Program-made: the position numbers and the translations under genes | Source of the DNA: Flaccisagitta enflata | Lineage: Eukaryota; Chaetognatha; Sagittoidea; Aphragmophora | Length of the DNA: 64,000 nucleotides | Direction: 5' to 3' | Assembly: GCA_965153355.1 (NCBI GenBank) | Contig: OZ231126.1 | Location: 67,766,001 to 67,830,000 of the forward strand | Notes under the pieces: model-generated | Told to the model about the DNA's origin: nothing | Seen by the model: only the letters and a program-made list of their open reading frames with translations | Databases searched by the model: none | Shown: positions 13,553 through 24,775 of the stretch, piece after piece | How the letters are laid out: each line of letters begins with the position of its first letter | Numbering within the stretch: position 1 is the first letter of the stretch

Positions 13553-14325
13553 TTAATGACTTCTTGATTGAACATCTTTGAGAATTTGTTTCAAGCCCAG
13601 CAGCGTAATCTTTTGGCACATGGTAATGTTTGGGCATCCCGGGATATTTGCAATATATTTGGATATTTGATCTTTGAGATTGTACGTTACTGCACCAAAG
13701 CCATCGATGATGACAGGTATAATCATGCAGTCAAATCCATGTAATCTTTGCAGTTGCCCCTTTAGACCAATGTATTTTGCAACTTTAGTGGCCTCCATTT
13801 TTTAATTGTTAATATCTTAGGACAAGAAACATCGCTTAGATAAGTTTTCTTAGCAGTTTTGTCTTTAATCAATATGTCGGGCCAGTTTGCCCCAACTTCA
13901 AGGTCAGTAAACAACACTTGATCATACACCAAATCCACATGTTCAGATGTAATAGCATCTTTAGGTATGTGCATGTACCAGTTCTTCCCCGAAAGCAACG
14001 CATAGTGGTTGGAGATGATATAGTGAAGGTATTTACACACGGCGTTGTGGCTGGTGAAGTACTCTCTCTTTGCCAGTGAGTCACATCCAGAGGTAATATG
14101 GTAAATGGTTTCCTCACTTCTTGGTTTTCTGCATATTGTTCATATGGCATCGTTGTGTGTCTTGAGTATATTTCTTTCGTGGTATTTAGTAAACAGTGCC
14201 ATCTCTTGGGCTGCACATATATAGCTTTCAGAGAAAGGGTCGTGGAAACACTTCTTAAGCCAACCAAATGATTCCCTAACATCGGCCCCTATTTCCTTTA
14301 GTTGTCGCATGTAGGCCCCATGCAC
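13553..14325 (-). pseudogene. C-terminal remnant of a LINE with restriction-like endonuclease
   Basis: Conceptual frames run MRQLKEIGADVRESFGWLKK, CAAQEMALFTKYHERNILKT, a Cys/His knuckle (CRKPRSEETIYHITSGC), HNAVCKYLHYIISNHYALLS, then NWPDILIKDKTAKKTYLSDV and KYIGLKGQLQRLHGFDCMII. The PD-X14-D spacing after the CCHC-type knuckle fits the restriction-like endonuclease of R2/NeSL-type elements. Damage: a TGA sits where the first knuckle Cys is expected (near 14140), and there is a frameshift near 13795. The reverse transcriptase is missing; the 71-bp satellite array begins exactly where the remnant stops at 14325. Family recognition is from memory of the domain pattern. Confidence 0.75.
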
Positions 14326-15041
14326 AGTCCATCAAATCCCACCCTGATGGGAAAAAAACACCTAACGCCACTTTATCCCACTCCACCCACCTACACAGTC
14401 CATCAAATCCCACCCTGATGGGAAAAAAACACCTAACGCCACTTTATCCCACTCATACACAGTCCATCAAATCCCACCCTGATGGGAAAAAAACACCTAA
14501 CGCCACTTTATCCCACTCCACCCACCTACACAGTCCATCAAATCCCACCCTGATGGGAAAAAAACACCTAACGCCACTTTATCCCACTCCACCCACCTAC
14601 ACAGTCCATCAAATCCCACCCTGATGGGAAAAAAACACCTAACGCCACTTTATCCCACTCCACCCACCTACACAGTCCATCAAATCCCACCCTGATGGGA
14701 AAAAAACACCTAACGCCACTTTATCCCACTCCACCCACCTACACAGTCCATCAAATCCCACCCTGATGGGAAAAAAACACCTAACGCCACTTTATCCCAC
14801 TCCACCCACCTACACAGTCCATCAAATCCCACCCTGATGGGAAAAAAACACCTAACGCCACTTTATCCCACTCCACCCACCTACACAGTCCATCAAATCC
14901 CACCCTGATGGGAAAAAAACACCTAACGCCACTTTATCCCACTCCACCCACCTACACAGTCCATCAAATCCACCCTGATGGGAAAAAAAACACCCTAACT
15001 TTATCCCACTCCACCCACCTACACAGTCCATCAAATCTCCC
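14325..15041. repeat. 71-bp satellite array, copy 1 (about 10 units)
   Basis: The unit starts CAGTCCATCAAATCCCACCC and continues TGATGGGAAAAAAACACCTA, ACGCCACTTTATCCCACTCC, ACCCACCTACA. One unit lacks 10 bp (near 14456), and the last units are degenerate. Near-identical neighbours imply recent homogenisation. The repeated His/Pro-rich open frames are satellite translations. Confidence 0.95.
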
Positions 15042-15324
15042 TAAGCTTGTCCTTGTTCACCTCCTCCCCACCCACCTCCAGGTTTTGTTTTCAATATTTT
15101 TTTTCTCCTGAACCTCATTACTTATCTCTAATTTTATCACTAAAGAAGTATTCATCTGAAACAAAGTCACTAAAAATTATGTTGCCATACAGATCTATTC
15201 AGAAAGTTCTTATATTTGTTTCTTCAAAATAAGTCACCATCATGTTACAAAAAGAGAAAAAATTTTGTAATCCAAAACAAATGTCTGCAATATGCAAACA
15301 GTTAATAGTTGCAAAAGCATTAGT

Positions 15325-16013
15325 TGGTCAGCAGTACCCATGCCCTGCCTAAGTAGGTTATGTTTAAAGTTGAAGGGGAACCAGGGCAGTGGCCCTGAAG
15401 GGGCCGATTACCATGCTTTCACACATATGGAAATTTGCTCCTTCTCCTCCTCCTCCATCCCTCCACCTTCAAATGAGATTTAGGCCTCAAGGCTGGGATC
15501 TGGGCCTTAGGCTAAAATTTGGGCCTTGAGTTTAGAATTTGGGTCCCACAATAATTAGCAATCCCACAATAGCGAGATCCATACTAGCAAGATCATACTA
15601 GCTAGGCCCATACTAGCAAAACCCATAGACTAGCCATGGCAACAATAAGCGACTGTTCCTCATTACTATAAAACAAGGCCAGATACACGGCAATCCAGTC
15701 GCGGACAGTTGGGCAGGAGCAGTACTGTGAAAACCAGTCGGAATTCAGAAATGTGACGGATTGACCTACGAACAGATTGATCGACGGATGGAGCAACCGA
15801 AAAGGCAAGGTGTAGAGTCGCGTGTCCACGACTAAAAAAGAGTACCGGTTGAAACATCAAAGGTAATCATAGTATGGGCGTAAGAGGACTGATAATGGGC
15901 CTGAGAGGGCTGATTTGGGTGCCTCGGGGGGAGGATGGACAGATGGACGGACAGACAACTGGAAATTCACCCCTATGTCCTACAGGACATTGGTCCTTTG
16001 GGGCTGCTGCCCA
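15325..16013. mobile_element. Family C element with family A insertion (module copy 1)
   Basis: GGTCAGCAGTACCCATGCCC, GGGCAGTGGCCCTGAAGGGG, CCGATTACCATGCTTTCAC; right end CCTACAGGACATTGGTCCTT and TGGGGCTGCTGCCC. Confidence 0.55.
15673..15833 (+). mobile_element. Family A element within duplicated 2.2-kb module, copy 1
   Basis: Complete: starts ACAAGGCCAGATACACGG, carries GTCGCGGACAGTTGGGCAGG, and ends GAGTCGCGTGTCCACGACT plus A6. It is nested in a family C element. Confidence 0.85.
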
Positions 16014-16169
16014 AAAAGTGCACTAAGACATAACCATACACTGAATAGTTGTTGCATGTGAAAAAGTCATTGAGAATTTGATTATATGCCAACACAAGAC
16101 ATCCCTTGTCTGAGACAATACAAGGAAAACTCTGAGGCAGCTCTAGGACAAACCAAGAAACATTCATAA

Positions 16170-16810
16170 ACCTTGACAACCTATAAACAACTTTGGGACA
16201 ACTCTAGGACAATGGAAAGACAACTTTAGGACAACTTTAGGACAATTCTACAAAAGCTTTAGGACAACTTTTGGACAACTTTAGGACAACTCAAACAAAT
16301 CTTTAGGACAACTCTAGGATAACTCTAGGACAACTCTGAAATGATTCTTGAACAACTCTAGGATGACTAGAAAAAACTCTAGGACATCTCAAGGAAAACT
16401 CTAAGACAACTTAGGGACAACTCGAGGATATCTGAAGAACAATTCTTCATTAACTCTAAAACAACTCCCAGGCAAATCCAATATTTGTAGGATTACACTA
16501 AGAAAACTCTGAGACAAGTAGGACAACTCTTGGACAATTCTAGGACAACTAGGACAACTCTTGGACAATTCTAGGACAACTATAAAACAACATGAAGACA
16601 CTTCTAGGAAAATTCCAGGACCACTCACGTATAAAATGGACAATTGTAGGATAACTAAAAGACAACTCCAGGGCAATAGGGACAACTTCAAGACTACTCA
16701 AGGACAACTCAAGGACAAATTAAGGACAAATTCAAGACAACTCAAAGACCACTAAAGGACAACTCATGGACAACTCACGGACAACTCACAAACAACTCAC
16801 GGACAACTCA
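16170..16810. repeat. GGACAACTCTA minisatellite (module copy 1)
   Basis: A degenerate array of 11-13-bp units built on AGGACAACTCT and AGGACAACTTT; the same array is at 24932-25572. It may be the interior of an older minisatellite-bearing element. Confidence 0.85.
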
Positions 16811-17288
16811 AGCATATACAAAACTTAATTAATAGAAGAAAATAACAAATCTCCCATAGGCTAATTTGTATAATTGAGTAATCAGAAATCAGGATCGTTC
16901 TCAGCTCTAACTCAAAACCGCAATCGCGCGCATTACGTACAGCTCCGTGGGTTGATAATGGAGGATTGCAACCCATCAAAACAGGGCAAATCAGTGAAAC
17001 CTAGACAAACGGTTAACTTATGTGAAATCCTATATTTATAATGTATTTTTAATGTATTTCTAGTAATATTTTCAAAGCCCTGATGATTTCGAATCGATTT
17101 TTTTTGCAGAAATGAACCATTTGGGGTTAGAAGAAGTGAAAAATCAAACAATTACACTAGGTTGAAAAAAGTCACATTCTATATTTATTTCCCATCATGG
17201 CGGATTGTGCCATGGTGCGGTTTTTCCACCTATCGTTCCATTCTGCCTTCTAATTGGCGGTTTTTGAATGTTGCTGATATTATTTTGG

Positions 17289-17519
<231 letters not shown>

Positions 17520-17534
17520 TGCCCTTGTATGCCC

Positions 17535-17624
17535 CTGTCCAGCTACAGTACGGCCTCGCCTATCCTTTTACTTCCCCTGCTCAGCCCCATGCGACAGCTT
17601 ATCGGCCGTGTATCCGGCCCTTTT
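17535..17624 (-). mobile_element. Degraded family A 5' fragment
   Basis: CGGCCGTGTATCCGGCCCTT in reverse, preceded by CCCTGCTCAGCCCCATGCGAC. Only the outer 5' end is convincing. Confidence 0.45.
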
Positions 17625-17925
17625 TTAACTTCGGATGAAAATTGGCTTCGCTACAGCCAGATACAACCGTTCCCCAATACGAAAATTGCGCAAGAAGCGA
17701 GTACGCAAAAGATAAAGATCAACCTTAGCAAATGTGTGATGAAGAGGTAAGGATAAAGGGTGTGATCGTGTTCAGCTTAAGGGGGCAACACCTTACATAA
17801 GTGCGCCCCATAAAGGTAGAGAACGTCTTTATTGTTTGTTTCACGGCATGACAGTTGACTTAACGGTTCGCATGATTGCCTTCCCATAAAAGATGTGCAA
17901 TGAGGTGACAGAATGGTTTTATGAG

Positions 17926-18276
17926 GGGTTTTCGTCCCTGTTTTGTATGTTGTACGGGCCGGGGGGGGGGGGGGGTTCGTCCCTGTTTTGTATGTTGTAC
18001 GGGCCGGGCCGGGGGGGTTTCGTCCCTGTTTTGTATGTTGTACGGGCCGGGGGGGGGGTTTCGTCCCTGTTTTGTATGTTGTACGGGCGGGGGGGGGGGG
18101 GTTGTCCCTGTTTTGTATGTTGTAAGAGCCGGGGGGCGGGTTTCGTCCCTGTTTTGTATGTTGTACGGGCTGGGGGGGGGGGTTCGTCCCTGTTTTGTAT
18201 GTTGTACTGGCGGGGGGGGGTTTCGTCCGTTTGGTATGTTGTACGGGCGGGGGGGGGGGGGTTCGTCGATGTTTTG
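17926..18276. repeat. Poly-G minisatellite, about nine 36-42-bp units
   Basis: Unit TTCGTCCCTGTTTTGTATGT, TGTACGGGC then G7-G13. Eight of nine units end in a long G-run, giving high G-quadruplex potential on the plus strand. Gly/Pro-rich frames on both strands are artefacts of the array. Confidence 0.92.
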
Positions 18277-18419
18277 TACAACTGACGCCTTTCTTTTCTT
18301 TTCATTTCTTTTCATTTCCTTTCATTTCCTTTCCTTGTACATGGCTACACCATTCTGAGGACCATTATCTGGTCTCATTGCTTCTCCTGGGTTATCTTGC
18401 TGACATAACCTTTATTCTT

Positions 18420-18747
18420 CTTATCATCATCATCCTAAACATTTTCATCATCATGATCACCATTTTCATCATCACCATCATCAATATTATCATCATCATC
18501 CTCATCATCCTCATCATCTTCATCATCATCGTCATCATCATCATCATCATCATCATCATCTATCATCATCATCATCATTTCATGTCTTTCACCTCTTTTT
18601 TCATCCTTTCCTTCCCACCTTTAACTTCTCCATAATCATCATCATCGTTATCAGCATCGTTTTCTTCTTAATCATCATCATCTATCATCATCATCATCTA
18701 TCATCATCAACATTATCATCATCATCATCGTCATCATCATCATCATC

Positions 18748-18806
<59 letters not shown>

Positions 18807-18955
18807 TTTGTGTCTTTCACCTCTCTTTTTTTATCCTTTTGTTCCCACCCTCAACTTCTCCATCATCATCATCATCCTCGCCGTCATCATCATTATCATT
18901 ATTACCATCATTTTCCACCTTCATCATCTATCATCATCATCATCTATCATCTACC
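18420..18955. repeat. (ATC)n block with higher-order repeats
   Basis: (ATC)n is interrupted by a 60-70-bp spacer GTCTTTCACCTCT..TTCCCACC..AACTTCT that recurs at about 18580, 18812 and 19912. The tract resumes at 19791-19909 beyond the family B insertion. Confidence 0.9.
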
Positions 18956-19791
18956 AGTAATGGCGGCTGTCGCCGTGAGGAAAAAAGTCGTAAGCATTGG
19001 TCACTTTTCACCATGCTTTTGACTTCAGTCACAAAATTTTTTCCTTTTTTCTGTTAGATCAAACCAAAAGCATTTGTATGTATTGATTGCACTGAAAATC
19101 AGAGAAAAATAGAACTGAGCCAAATAAGCTGGATGAGCTAAAGTATTCAAAATGATTCAACCAGACAACCAGCTTTTCTCACTGATATGCTTTCATGTAT
19201 TTGCATGCTTCGATCAAAACATTCATTTATTTATCCTATTTTAAATCAGAAAAAAAGAGCAAGCTAAATGAGCTGAATGAGCTAGAATACTTAAAAACAC
19301 CTCACAGGTGAGCAGCTCTGCTCACTGACATGTTTTTTTAATTTGCTTGCTTAAACAAGTATGAAAATATTTATTCATTTATCATATTTGAAATCAGAAA
19401 AAATAGATTGAGCTAAGTGAGCTAAAATGCTCAAAAACGCCCTCACAGATGAGCAGCCATGCTCATAAACATTTTTTATGTATTTGCATGCTCAAGTAAA
19501 CATGAATTCACTCCTTTATTGATCCTACACAAAATAAAAAAAATCGAAAAAAATTTCATTTGAATTTTTCGTAAATAAATCTTTAAAAAATCATAGCGCA
19601 AAAAATATTTGTCGTAGAGCATTCTGCTTGGCGCCAAATGAAAGAGAATTATCAAATTTACTTACCCTATCAATTTCATTGGAGGCCTCAATCAGCCGGA
19701 AGAGACCCTCAACTTCCTAATAAGAAAATGAAAACCCTGTTTCTCTCGAATATGTCAAAAAGTTGAAGACTGACTTTGACTTTTTTCCCGA
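18952..19791 (-). mobile_element. Family B element, uninterrupted copy, inserted in (ATC)n
   Basis: Reverse orientation: the 3' end CCAGTAATGGCGGCTGTCGCC is at the left, read as CCAGTAATGG and CGGCTGTCGCC, and the 5' hairpin GTTGAAGACTGACTTTGAC and TTTTTTCCCGA at the right. (ATC)n lies on both sides, so insertion was within the microsatellite. The interior contains three diverged direct repeats of a GAGCTGAATGAGCTA..TGCTCAC..CATGC module. Confidence 0.75.
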
Positions 19792-19841
19792 TCATCATCA
19801 TCATCATCATCATTATCATCATCATCATCATCATCATCATT

Positions 19842-19906
<65 letters not shown>

Positions 19907-19909
19907 TTT
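19791..19909. repeat. (ATC)n, right part split by family B
   Basis: Pure ATC with two ATT interruptions, followed by the third copy of the CACCTCTC..CCCACCCTCAACTTCT spacer. Confidence 0.92.
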
Positions 19910-20289
19910 GTGTGTTTCACCTCTCTTTTTTTATCCTTTTGTTCCCACCCTCAACTTCTTTATCATCTTCTGCTTTCTTTCTCTCACGCGCGCGCCCTCT
20001 CTCGGGATATCGAGAAAAGGTCACCAACACAAACAAACATTCTCAGTTTGTTCGTGAGCGTGTAAAAACGAGTATTAAAACTCGGCTTGTACAAATCTGG
20101 CCCTTTTTTTTACTCATCTGTCCGTCTGTCAGTCTGATCGTCGCTATGTCTCTGCCTGATTTTTTTTCCTGTTCCACCATGTTCACAACTTTCTTCCCCC
20201 TTTCTCGTAACTGCGAGGTCACATTCCTTCTGTCAATCGGTCGAACTCAGTCCTTGTCTCTGTTTCTGTGTGTATGCTTGTGACTCTCT

Positions 20290-20579
<290 letters not shown>

Positions 20580-20690
20580 TCGTTTGCTTTACTAGGTTGG
20601 TCTCATGGGGTAGCATCAACAACCTAAAGCACTAAACAATTTATAAGTCTGAAGACGCTGAACAGGGTCGATTATTGCAACAGAGGAAGA

Positions 20691-20897
20691 ACAAGGCCGG
20701 ACATACGGCTACCCTAGTCGCGTGCGGGTGGGCAGGGGCAGCGATGGAGAAGGACACTGTGGTATTTGGGCAGGAGCAGTGACCTTAAAACGCTTAAAAG
20801 CGCCAAATGATAAAATGGGGACCAACCGACCGACCGACCGACCAACGCACGGAGGGAGGGACAAAGGGGTGGGTATACAGTCGCGTAACAGGCGACT
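20691..20897 (+). mobile_element. Family A element, GCGTGC subtype
   Basis: Starts ACAAGGCCGGACATACGG, then GTCGCGTGCGGGTGGGCAGG, (GACC)n and a GGGTATACAGTCGCG.. hairpin, and ends GGCGACT before A5. Confidence 0.85.
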
Positions 20898-21337
20898 AAA
20901 AACTTGAGGTGAGTGCAACCTTTTATGCCATCAACAGTGCCATCGGTCTCAGTTTTACAACCAGCAGCAGAAACTTTTATGGCGATCCTTGCTAACAAAA
21001 GCAAACTTAGGTCATTCATTTAGAACCGTGCCAACATGCAACAGGGCCAAAATGCTTCAATAACACCACTCTAAAAGAACGGTAACTGAGAAATTATCGA
21101 TGAATTGATTTTCACAAGTGCGACACATAATTATGAACAATTAAAAAGCATTTTACTGAAATTCCCACTGATGTTATGAATGAAACTCCGGACGTAACAA
21201 GGGATAAAAGCGACGCAGTTTGGTACACCACCAAAGGCGGACAAAAGCGTATTCCCCTTGGGTGCTTCACATAGCAAGAGTTGGTTATTTCTTTTTACTA
21301 CATATTTCTTTTTTTTTTTGTCGAATTGTTAATCTGA
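20898..21337. other. Non-coding, nothing recognised
   Basis: AT-rich single-copy-looking DNA between family A and family C elements. The similar stretch 21789-22123 also holds nothing recognisable. Confidence 0.5.
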
Positions 21338-21788
21338 TTTTTGGGCAGCAGCTCGGAAGGGGTCGATGACCTATGCTTTTACACGGGGGAATTTTCTCCT
21401 TCTCCTCCTTCTTCTCCTTCTTTGTCCCCCCCCTTCAACCTCCAGGCCCATATCTCAGCGTTGAGGCCCACATCCCAGCCTTGAGGCCCAAATCCCATCT
21501 TGAGGCCAAAATCCTATCTTGAAGGCCAAAATCCCAGCCTTGAGGGATTTGGGCCTCAAGACTGGGAATGGGCCTCAAGGCTGGGATATGGGCCTCAAGG
21601 CTGAGATATAGGCCTGGAGCTGGGGGGAGGGGTGACGGAGAAAAAAGAGGAGGAGGAGAGGAAGGAGAGGGAGAAAATTCCTGTGTGAAATCATACGTCA
21701 TTGACCCCTTTGGGGCCGCTGCCCTGCTCCCACCTTCAACTAAAATCATGCCCTACCTAAGCAGGGCTCGGGTACCACTGACCATCTA
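21338..21788. mobile_element. Family C element
   Basis: GGGCAGCAGCTCGGAAGGGG, GATGACCTATGCTTTTACAC and an inverted TTGAGGCCCAAATCCCA/GGGATTTGGGCCTCAAG array; the right end is CCCCTTTGGGGCCGCTGCCC plus the tail GCAGGGCTCGGGTACCACTG. Confidence 0.6.
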
Positions 21789-22123
21789 ACGCTTTTGCGA
21801 CTTTTAAATAAGCTCTTTCAGTTTTTGTACCATGATTTTCTAAAACAAATGATTGTTCCTTTTGTAATAGAACTACACAGGATTTTTTGGATTTTTAGGA
21901 AATCTGTGAGAACTTTAAGGCTAAAACAACAAGCCCGATCAGGCAACGATGTGTCCTGACTGTATCTCTGTGCGTAGCGACTTCGGCACTAGATTTGGTT
22001 TGACTGACAGATGAAAAGACTTATTATTAGATCAGAAGTGGCTCTCAGAACATTCTAAAGAGTGTTTGACTTGATCCTTGACATCCTAGCGGCTGAAAAG
22101 GGCCTAAAACAGCGATTTTTAAG

Positions 22124-22213
22124 GATGCGTAACGGACCGACCGACGGACCGATGGACTGACGGACCAACGGATGGACGGACAGACCCTCTTATAGAGATG
22201 CGAGAACGCATCT
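22124..22213 (+). mobile_element. Family A 3' fragment
   Basis: A (GACC/GACG)n block, then TCTTATAGAGATGCGAGAACGCATCT plus A5, read in two parts: TCTTATAGAG and the hairpin ATGCGAGAACGCAT. The hairpin arms have changed in a compensating way relative to other copies (ATGCG/CGCAT). Confidence 0.7.
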
Positions 22214-22667
22214 AAAAACGGAAGATGAAGGAATTTTGAAAAAAAACAAGGTCATAAGACCTAAGTCGCGAGCGTCGGCACTTTCAGAAAAGTGAGGCAG
22301 ACAGACAGATGAACAGACTAAAACATTTTGAAAGACCTTTGAACTAGCAGCAAAAAATCTTAGAAACAGCTTTGTGACAAACCAATGAACAGATAGACGG
22401 ATGGACGGATTTACGGACGGACAAAAAAGAGGCATAACAACATTCAAAAATTTCAAAAATCTTTAAATTAGCTGTAACCCCATTTGAACAATTTTGTGAT
22501 GGAGAGACAGAGAGACAGACCGACCAACTAACCAACCAGAAAGTAGCTTATAGCGGCTTATAAATGCCTTAGCAACATTATACAGGATAAAGACATTTCA
22601 AATGTTTTTAAATGTTTCTAAGGCATTTAAAGGCCTCTATAAGCCACTTTCTGGCCTTTTAAACAGT

Positions 22668-22767
22668 TTTGTTACGGACCAACGGACCAACCGACGAACC
22701 GACCGGCAGACACACCAACCCACGGACCGACATAAAAGTGGCTTATAGAGTTGCGTAGCACGCGACT
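22668..22767 (+). mobile_element. Family A 3' fragment
   Basis: A (GACC)n block followed by GCTTATAGAG and the hairpin TTGCGTAGCACGCGACT plus A5. The 5' end is not recognisable; the preceding 200 bp repeat AGGCATTTAAAGGCC-like words. Confidence 0.7.
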
Positions 22768-23029
22768 AAAAATGGTCATATTCATGATTTTTGCTCCTCC
22801 ATATTACTTAAGTATATGAAAGGCTAGTCTAAACTTTTGCTATATGACATTTGCAACAATTCATCCTACATAATCACATGTGAAGCACCCAAGCGTTCCC
22901 CTGTCCTGCTATTCCACCGACTTGTCATATCCTTCATTCATCCCGATTCTCCTAGTTCCGAAAATTCCAACAAAAAACGAGTCCTCTCCCCGTCCTCTTC
23001 CCTCCTCTCCAGCTCCCACCACTCTCCCA

Positions 23030-23800
23030 CAGTCCATCAAATCCCACCCTGATGGGAAAAAAACACCTAACGCCACTTTATCCCACTCCACCCACCTACA
23101 CAGTCCATCAAATCCCACCCTGATGGGAAAAAAACACCTAACGCCACTTTATCCCACTCCACCCACCTACACAGTCCATCAAATCCCACCCTGATGGGAA
23201 AAAAACACCTAACGCCACTTTATCCCACTCCACCCACCTACACAGTCCATCAAATCCCACCCTGATGGGAAAAAAACACCTAACGCCACTTTATCCCACT
23301 CCACCCACCTACACAGTCCATCAAATCCCACCCTGATGGGAAAAAAACACCTAACGCCACTTTATCCCACTCCACCCACCTACACAGTCCATCAAATCCC
23401 ACCCTGATGGGAAAAAAACACCTAACGCCACTTTATCCCACTCCACCCACCTACACAGTCCATCAAATCCCACCCTGATGGGAAAAAACACACCTAACGC
23501 CACTTTATCACCTCCACCCACCTACACAGTCCATCAATCCCTGATGGGAAAAAACACCTAACCACTTTATCCTCCACCCACCACACAGTCCATCAAATCC
23601 CACCCTGATGGGAAAAAACACCTAACGCCACTTTGTCTCCACCACCCACAGTCCATCAAATCCCACCCTGATGGGAAAAAACACCTAACGCCACTTTATC
23701 ACTCACCTCCACACAGTCCATCAAATCCCACCCTGATGGGAAAAAAACACCTAACGCCACTTTATCCCACTCCACCCACCTACACAGTCCATCAAATCTC
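23030..23800. repeat. 71-bp satellite array, copy 2 (about 11 units)
   Basis: Same unit as 14325-15041. Units at 23490-23720 have several short deletions (59-66 bp units), unlike copy 1, while the first seven and the last one are canonical. The left flank differs from copy 1. Confidence 0.95.
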
Positions 23801-24085
23801 CCTAAGCTTGTCCTTGTTCACCTCCTCCCCACCCACCTCCAGGTTTTGTTTTCAATATTTTTTTTCTCCTGAACCTCATTACTTATCTCTAATTTTATCA
23901 CTAAAGAAGTATTCATCTGAAACAAAGTCACTAAAAATTATGTTGCCATACAGATCTATTCAGAAAGTTCTTATATTTGTTTCTTCAAAATAAGTCACCA
24001 TCATGTTACAAAAAGAGAAAAAAATTTGTAATCCAAAACAAATGTCTGCAATATGCAAACAGTTAATAGTTGCAAAAGCATTAGT

Positions 24086-24775
24086 TGGTCAGCAGTACCC
24101 ATGCCCTGCCTAAGTAGGTTATGTTTAAAGTTGAAGGGGAACCAGGGCAGTGGCCCTGAAGGGGCCGATTACCATGCTTTCACACATATGGGGAATTTGC
24201 TCCTTCTCCTCCTCCTCCATCCCTCCACCTTCAAATGAGATTTAGGCCTCAAGGCTGGGATCTGGGCCTTAGGCTAAAATTTGGGCCTTGAGTTTAGAAT
24301 TTGGGTCCCACAATAATTAGCAATCCCACAATAGCGAGATCCATACTAGCAAGATCATACTAGCTAGGCCCATACTAGCAAAACCCATAGACTAGCCATG
24401 GCAACAATAAGCGACTGTTCCTCATTACTATAAAACAAGGCCAGATACACGGCAATCCAGTCGCGGACAGTTGGGCAGGAGCAGTACTGTGAAAACCAGT
24501 CGGAATTCAGAAATGTGACGGATTGACCTACGAACAGATTGATCGACGGATGGAGCAACCGAAAAGGCAAGGTGTAGAGTCGCGTGTCCACGACTAAAAA
24601 AGAGTACCGGTTGAAACATCAAAGGTAATCATAGTATGGGCGTAAGAGGACTGATAATGGGCCTGAGAGGGCTGATTTGGGTGCCTCGGGGGGAGGATGG
24701 ACAGATGGACGGACAGACAACTGGAAATTCACCCCTATGTCCTACAGGACATTGGTCCTTTGGGGCTGCTGCCCA
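24086..24775. mobile_element. Family C element with family A insertion (module copy 2)
   Basis: Near-identical to 15325-16013 as part of the duplicated module. The visible difference is ATGGGGAATT for ATGGAAATT. Confidence 0.55.
24435..24595 (+). mobile_element. Family A element within duplicated 2.2-kb module, copy 2
   Basis: Identical by eye to 15673-15833, carried along by the module duplication rather than a new insertion. Confidence 0.85.

Larger units (their letters stand above)
14999..17209. repeat. 2.2-kb module, copy 1
   Basis: Repeated almost base for base at 23760-25971 (offset 8761-8762). It contains the satellite end, a family C element with a nested family A, a GGACAACTCTA-type minisatellite (about 16170-16810) and 400 bp of unique AT-rich DNA, and stops at CATGGCGGATTGTG. 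No coding frame is conserved in a meaningful way; short frames in both copies are not gene-like. Confidence 0.95.

Noticed and set aside
14418-15111. Repeated HLHSPSN/GKKHLTPLYPT peptides in the satellite, also at 22880-23993
   Set aside because: 71 bp is not a multiple of 3 and units carry frameshifting deletions. There is no promoter or splice context.
17860-18358. Pro- and Gly-rich frames on both strands that look collagen-like
   Set aside because: Produced by the poly-G minisatellite. Units vary in G-run length by amounts that would shift the frame, which a real protein repeat would not tolerate.
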